DNA from: a virus
Direction: 5' to 3' (one strand)
DNA: 43,414 bases
IMG/VR virus record: IMGVR_UViG_3300017989_000188
Span: 1-43,414 of that record
In this document: positions 39,913-43,414 of the stretch, piece by piece
Position numbering within the stretch: position 1 is the stretch's first letter
How the letters are laid out: every line of letters starts with the position of its first letter
Made by a program: the position numbers and the translations under genes
Notes under the pieces: generated by a model
Seen by the model: only the letters and a program-made list of their open reading frames with translations
What the model was told of the DNA's origin: nothing
Databases searched by the model: none

Positions 39913-40223
39913 TACGGCCTCCCAGCATTGTGCAGGTACGGTGGCAGAGGCTGCTTGTCGTAGTTGTGCATGTACGTCCAGGCCGACACGGGATCCTGGA
40001 ACGTGGCCAGGTGGCGATCGGGTCCAGGACGCCGGTCTTCCATCACCACATAAACATGACCGAACGGCTTGTTGTTCTTGTCATGCGAGATTCCTTGCGC
40101 CTCCACGTAGTAACCTTGCGTCTTCGCAAACAGTCCACATCCCGTGAAGATCACAACGAGTACTGCTGCCACGCAAAGGATGTTCAGGCACCAGCCCACC
40201 ACAATACGAGTGTTTCTATCCAC
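39912..40223 (-). CDS. Small membrane or lipoprotein-like protein, 103 aa
   Basis: The best start is GTG 40223, with AGGAG at 7-nt spacing, overlapping the phosphoesterase stop by 8 nt. An N-terminal segment (VVGWCLNILCVAAVLVVIFT) is strongly hydrophobic and followed by GCG; FTGC resembles a lipobox but with Phe at -3. The rest is soluble and contains FGHVYVVMEDRRPG and an aromatic tail. Its ATG-rich neighbourhood is translationally coupled to the polymerase gene (TAATG). It is probably membrane-attached; function unknown. Confidence 0.66.
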   Translation of the reverse strand: MDRNTRIVVGWCLNILCVAAVLVVIFTGCGLFAKTQGYYVEAQGISHDKNNKPFGHVYVVMEDRRPGPDRHLATFQDPVSAWTYMHNYDKQPLPPYLHNAGRP

Positions 40224-41271
40224 AATACTTCTCCTGGTTGAAGTAGCACACGCCATCATGAATCAGCGTCTGCGACACGTCAAACTTGTCGTCCTCGTAC
40301 AGATCCACCCAACCAAACCCCTGCTGCCAATTCTCGGCGGCAGTGTTGCTGGGTACTCGTCCGTCGATGTGGGCCAGGGTGCCCATACAGTAGGCCCCAT
40401 AGACCACCGGACCCCGGCGACGATGCGTCGTAGTGTGCGCCTGCTCCAGGCGGTGAGCATGGCCGAAGATGCTGGAGCACGTGGCTCCGATCAGACTGTT
40501 GGCCACCGTCATGCCGCTGCGGGCAGCGAGTGCCTGGGCATGGGTGCAGCGCAGATTGTCATTGAGCCACACGGTGCCGCGCGGGTAGTCTTCTACCCAC
40601 TCAACGCCGAGCTTGTCCAGTTGCAGCATGTGCGGCACGCTCATGATCGGAGCATCGTCCGGGCAGTTGGCCTGCGTCACTCCGCACGCAGCGTTGAGAT
40701 TGGACACCAGTGCGTCGGGCAGCCGCTTCTCATGATTGCCCTCCAGATAGTAGACCTTGCCAGTGTACTCCCGCCACGAGGCGATCCAACTGGCCAGGTA
40801 GTTGAGGGAGGCTTGCGTGGTCTGCGCCAGGTCGGGCGTGACCAAGTACTTGCTGCTCCATTCGGCCAGGTCCAGGTTGTCGCCCAGCATGACCACGATG
40901 TCAGGCTGGTAGTCCTGGATGATCTGGGCCACGATGGCACAGGCGCGCTCGTCGTGCAGCGGCTTCAAGTGTCCGTTGCCCAGCTTGCGATAGCCGACGT
41001 GCATGTCCGGCACAATCAGCACTGTGCGCGGACCAGCAGGCCCGCTTACCACATCCAGCTTGAGGTCGGGTGCCTGCACCGGCTGCACCACCGGCCATCT
41101 CACATCCAACACGCGCCGCTTGAACGTACTCCACTGTTGGATTACTCCGGCCCGTTCACTGACAGTGGTCTTGCTGACCTCCCATGTGGCCGGGTCTCGT
41201 CCGTATCGCTGCAACAGCTCGGCGTCTGTTAGCGCACGGCTCAGTCCTGTCGTCTGTTTGCTGTCAGCCAT
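40216..41271 (-). CDS. Calcineurin-like metallophosphoesterase
   Basis: This 351-residue protein starts at ATG 41271 behind AAGGAG. It has the full metal-site series: PDMH (Asp89, His91), GDNLD (130-134), GNHE (Asn179, His180), a CTHAQ segment and FGHAH. The fold hydrolyses phosphodiesters or phosphomonoesters. The N-terminal 80 residues include a DNA-binding-like helical part (ALTDAELLQRYGRDPATW). Neighbours are primase and polymerase, so a DNA-processing nuclease of the Mre11/SbcD kind is likely, but no SbcC/Rad50-like ATPase is in the window. Confidence 0.85.
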   Translation of the reverse strand: MADSKQTTGLSRALTDAELLQRYGRDPATWEVSKTTVSERAGVIQQWSTFKRRVLDVRWPVVQPVQAPDLKLDVVSGPAGPRTVLIVPDMHVGYRKLGNGHLKPLHDERACAIVAQIIQDYQPDIVVMLGDNLDLAEWSSKYLVTPDLAQTTQASLNYLASWIASWREYTGKVYYLEGNHEKRLPDALVSNLNAACGVTQANCPDDAPIMSVPHMLQLDKLGVEWVEDYPRGTVWLNDNLRCTHAQALAARSGMTVANSLIGATCSSIFGHAHRLEQAHTTTHRRRGPVVYGAYCMGTLAHIDGRVPSNTAAENWQQGFGWVDLYEDDKFDVSQTLIHDGVCYFNQEKYCG

Positions 41272-42076
41272 AGATAATACTCCTTAACTCGTGTGGATCT
41301 GTGTCCGCCGGATCTGTGCCTGGCGGCAACGTCTTGATGGTGACTGCGCGGAACAGTGACAACTGCGTGCGCAACTTGAGCGCCGCACCCTGGGCATCGC
41401 TGTCCAGCATGACTGTGATAGCGCCGGTTGCCAGGCGCATAAGGTCAGGTACAAGGTATCTAGGCATAGACTTGCCGCCAAGCGCCACGACACCGGTGTC
41501 CTCGTCTACCACATGTTGCACCGCCATCGCATCGAACACGCCCTCCACCAGCACCACATGCTTGGCTGGCTGCCACCTGGGCAGCACGTATAGGGGATGT
41601 CGCCCGTGCGCCGCCTTGTACTTAGGGCCTTTGTCGTTCGGCAGGTACGTTCGGCTATTCCAGTAGATAAGACGTCCTGCTGGCCCGAAGTAAGGCACCA
41701 GCACGCGCGCCTCGTCCTTCATCTCCCAGAACTTGTCCAAACTATGCGCGAAGCCGCGTCCGACCAGGTAACGCTGGGCGGCGTTGCTGAGCTTCGTGAA
41801 CGGCGGCATTTCAATCTCGGGCCAGAACGTCTCTGTCTTGCCGGGGTCGCGTAGCTTCTCCCGAAGTGCGGCGCCCGGATCAGACGGCAGGCCCACGTCA
41901 ACACACCCGCCGCCGCCGTGACTACCGGCATGGCAGAACCACTTGCCGGTCTGGGGATTGACGTACAGCTTCCACGATTGCGACCCGCACACTGGGCAAT
42001 TTTTGTAGCAGAGTTGGTTGCCACTGGCGCGGCTTGGTCCGGTGAAATCTCTTAGTGTGCGCGGGTGGCTGGTCAT
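41264..42076 (-). CDS. DNA primase (zinc ribbon plus TOPRIM)
   Basis: This 270-residue protein starts at ATG 42076 with a strong AAGGAGG site. The zinc-binding part has CPVC (27-30), FCHAGSH and Cys58. The TOPRIM domain has VLVEGVFDA (Glu178) and VMLDSDAQGAA (Asp225, Asp227). It makes RNA primers on single-stranded DNA for polymerase A. There is no helicase domain, so it acts with the separate DnaB-type helicase. Length is short compared with DnaG but close to stand-alone phage primases. Confidence 0.9.
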   Translation of the reverse strand: MTSHPRTLRDFTGPSRASGNQLCYKNCPVCGSQSWKLYVNPQTGKWFCHAGSHGGGGCVDVGLPSDPGAALREKLRDPGKTETFWPEIEMPPFTKLSNAAQRYLVGRGFAHSLDKFWEMKDEARVLVPYFGPAGRLIYWNSRTYLPNDKGPKYKAAHGRHPLYVLPRWQPAKHVVLVEGVFDAMAVQHVVDEDTGVVALGGKSMPRYLVPDLMRLATGAITVMLDSDAQGAALKLRTQLSLFRAVTIKTLPPGTDPADTDPHELRSIIYG

Positions 42077-42077
42077 G

Positions 42078-42290
42078 TTAATCCTCCTTGGGCCGCGGAT
42101 CGTCAACGCGGTTGACCGCACGATTCAGAATTGCCGCGATTGAATCCGGACTAACATGCAGCACGTGGGTAATAACTTTCGCATCCTGCGATGTCAGTGC
42201 GGCGACTTCCGCTTCTGATTTTCGTGCGTGGTATGTGACGCCGTATGACTTGCCTTCTACGGAATAGTAGACAACCTCAATTCTGTCCAC
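42078..42290 (-). CDS. Hypothetical protein, about 70 aa
   Basis: I favour GTG 42290 because AGGAGG lies 7 nt upstream; GTG 42296 overlaps the previous stop and is an alternative. The product (MDRIEVVYYSVEGKSYGV onward) is a small alpha/beta protein with a helical C-terminal half. It ends 1 nt before the primase ATG. Function unknown. Confidence 0.65.
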   Translation of the reverse strand: MDRIEVVYYSVEGKSYGVTYHARKSEAEVAALTSQDAKVITHVLHVSPDSIAAILNRAVNRVDDPRPKED

Positions 42291-42292
42291 GA

Positions 42293-42463
42293 TCACTCCT
42301 CCTCTGGTTCCTGGGGTGCTAGGTCTAGTTCATCTACGAGATATTCGTCGTAGATTTCCATGCACAACTCTATGAAGCCACCCAAGTCAATGACCCCGGT
42401 GGCCCACAGCTTCAGAGCGTGCAGGGTATTACGTGCATCCCACGCTGTTGGTTGGCTGGGCAT
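42293..42463 (-). CDS. Hypothetical acidic helical protein, 56 aa
   Basis: ATG 42463 to TGA 42293. The peptide begins MPSQPTAWDARNTLHALKL and ends APQEPEEE, mostly helical and strongly acidic at the C-terminus. It starts 2 nt after the previous stop, and its last codons contain the ribosome site of the next gene. The upstream Shine-Dalgarno is weak, suggesting coupling. Function unknown. Confidence 0.62.
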   Translation of the reverse strand: MPSQPTAWDARNTLHALKLWATGVIDLGGFIELCMEIYDEYLVDELDLAPQEPEEE

Positions 42464-42465
42464 GG

Positions 42466-42771
42466 CTACATCATCCCGCCCGGACCACCAGCACCCAGCG
42501 CGTTCAGCAACATGGCCGCAGTAGTCTCGGCTTGGATGCGGGTAGTGACTCCGGCATGTGCTCGATGCAGCAGCATCTCCATGTCAGTGAGCGACGGGTT
42601 GCCATCAACCTCAACCGCCAGGGTGCCGTCACTGCGCTGCACCAGGCGGACGGAAAACAGCTCGTCTACCGGCTGGTCCTGGGCATCGGGCTCGGGAGTG
42701 GGATCGGGATTCTGCTTGGGAGTGTCGTCCTCGCGGTCGAACATGCTGGTGTTGTCGATGATATTATCCAT
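42466..42771 (-). CDS. Hypothetical acidic protein, 101 aa
   Basis: The start is ATG 42771 behind GAGGATACC, overlapping the upstream stop by 8 nt. The first 35 residues are disordered and rich in Asp, Pro and Gln (DDTPKQNPDPTPEPDAQ). A short beta-hairpin-like stretch follows (FSVRLVQRSDGTLAVEVDG), then a helix with Met and Ala. No family recognised. Confidence 0.68.
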   Translation of the reverse strand: MDNIIDNTSMFDREDDTPKQNPDPTPEPDAQDQPVDELFSVRLVQRSDGTLAVEVDGNPSLTDMEMLLHRAHAGVTTRIQAETTAAMLLNALGAGGPGGMM

Positions 42772-42988
42772 TGGTATCCTCTTTCGTCAGGGCCAAGGCG
42801 TCACGCAATAGCTTGGCTTCTTCGGGATTGTCCAGCAACAACTGAATCAGAGGCAACGCTGCCCGCAGATTAGAAACATGTGCCGGACTTTCTGCTGGAA
42901 TCGCATCAGCACTGGTGATACGACCCCCAACTAATGCAAGTTGATAGCACAGGCCGTCAACGCTGGCGTAGTAGTTTAGCTGCCCCAT
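42764..42988 (-). CDS. Hypothetical protein, 74 aa
   Basis: ATG 42988 overlaps the upstream stop (TAATG), with GAGGTG at suitable spacing. The protein (MGQLNYYASVDGLCYQLALV) has a beta-rich start and a leucine-rich helical end (RAALPLIQLLLDNPEEAKLL). Soluble, unknown function, part of the early leftward array. Confidence 0.68.
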   Translation of the reverse strand: MGQLNYYASVDGLCYQLALVGGRITSADAIPAESPAHVSNLRAALPLIQLLLDNPEEAKLLRDALALTKEDTNG

Positions 42989-43203
42989 TACGTCACCTCT
43001 ACATCAATGAATACGGTTTCCTGGGGAGAAAATCGAACCGGAACACGCGGTCCTCGTCTGGGGTAGTGGTAAGCAAGCACCCCGTCACAGTTGAACGCAG
43101 GATGCTTCGTCATCTCAGCTTCATCACAAGTAACGTAGATGTTACAATGGTGATAGAACTTCTGCTTGTCTTCCAGAGTAGTCACCCGTGTTGCTTTCAA
43201 CAT
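42988..43203 (-). CDS. Hypothetical protein, 71 aa
   Basis: The start is ATG 43203, overlapping the upstream stop (TAATG), with GGAGG upstream. The product (MLKATRVTTLEDKQKFYHHC) contains several His and Cys residues (HHCNIYVTCDE, then HPAFNCDG), possibly a metal site. Its DNA is richer in A and T than the replication genes to its left. Function unknown. Confidence 0.67.
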   Translation of the reverse strand: MLKATRVTTLEDKQKFYHHCNIYVTCDEAEMTKHPAFNCDGVLAYHYPRRGPRVPVRFSPQETVFIDVEVT

Positions 43204-43409
43204 TACTCAACCTCCAGGTCAAAGTGTTCAATGCGAAAAGAAGCTTCCACATTATCAGCACGATCCCACAGAACATAGAGAACACTTGCTTGTCCTGGAC
43301 AAACAAATTCTCTAATACAACTACGTTCCATGTAGAGTCGATCATCGTAGTCTAGATCAAACTCTTCCATGTCCATAGCATTTGTTCTATGTTCTTGAAT
43401 AATACTCAT
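43203..43409 (-). CDS. Hypothetical acidic protein, 68 aa, at the window edge
   Basis: ATG 43409 to TAA 43203. The peptide (MSIIQEHRTNAMDMEEFDLD) is acidic, with a short beta-like middle. If the molecule is circular, this start lies 5 nt after the last sense codon of the zinc-ribbon-like gene at 1-195, and no clear Shine-Dalgarno is visible, which again suggests coupling. Function unknown. Confidence 0.65.
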   Translation of the reverse strand: MSIIQEHRTNAMDMEEFDLDYDDRLYMERSCIREFVCPGQASVLYVLWDRADNVEASFRIEHFDLEVE

Positions 43410-43414
43410 ATCTA

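Noticed and set aside
1-43414. CRISPR array, insertion sequence, integrase, repressor or attachment site
   Set aside because: I saw no regularly spaced repeats, no transposase, no recombinase and no repressor-like gene. Only the HNH gene is a mobile element.

Overview
The window looks like a complete, or nearly complete, tailed-phage genome of the podovirus type, and it probably infects a Gram-negative bacterium. The evidence for this is a large terminase, a 773-residue portal, a scaffold and HK97-fold capsid set, a stopper plus a 723-residue nozzle in place of any tail-tube or tape-measure genes, and three internal virion proteins, the last of 1546 residues. Envelope features point to a Gram-negative host: an amidase endolysin with T7-lysozyme-like residue spacing, a spanin-like overlapping gene pair, and a signal peptide with a lipobox. 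There is no integrase, no repressor, no tRNA gene and no phage RNA polymerase. Polymerase A has Phe at the 762-equivalent position. A virulent phage that uses host RNA polymerase is the simplest reading.

Layout. Read as a circle, the window has two divergent transcription blocks and one convergence point. Leftward genes start near 957, run to position 1 and continue from 43409 down to 31255: small early proteins, primase, metallophosphoesterase, polymerase A, SSB, Cas4-like nuclease, nucleotide enzymes, DnaB-type helicase, an HNH endonuclease, a RuvC-like nuclease, GroES and a lipoprotein. Rightward genes run from 1710 to 31205: packaging, capsid, a glycosyltransferase-methyltransferase fusion, tail and spikes, ejection proteins, lysis. 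The blocks converge on a bidirectional terminator at 31208-31250. The gene at the left edge is open at position 1, but joining the two ends puts an in-frame TAG exactly at the junction.

Control. Three sigma70-type promoters are readable: leftward at 1090-1118 (TTGACA-17-TTTAAT), rightward at 1621-1649 (TTGACT-17-TACGAT), and a perfect-consensus leftward one at 37479-37507 (TTGACA-17-TATAAT) in front of the SSB gene, whose transcript would begin in a hairpin. About 500 bp between the divergent promoters is packed with alternating purine-pyrimidine tracts and direct repeats. A second gene-free stretch, 2265-2851, holds two tandem hairpins with a competing third pairing, an AT-rich zone with palindromes, and a stable 59-nt stem structure just before the small terminase.

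Most interesting. Inside the large-terminase gene there is a +1-frame ORF (3709-3885) with its own GGAGG site at ideal spacing. It encodes a 58-residue membrane protein and coincides with an abrupt patch of T-ending codons in the terminase frame, an overprinting candidate. Other notable points are the UDG-like domain on polymerase A with HDS in place of HDE in motif C, a virion domain present in two copies, a family of tiny basic proteins around the holin, and the repeat-rich divergent control region.
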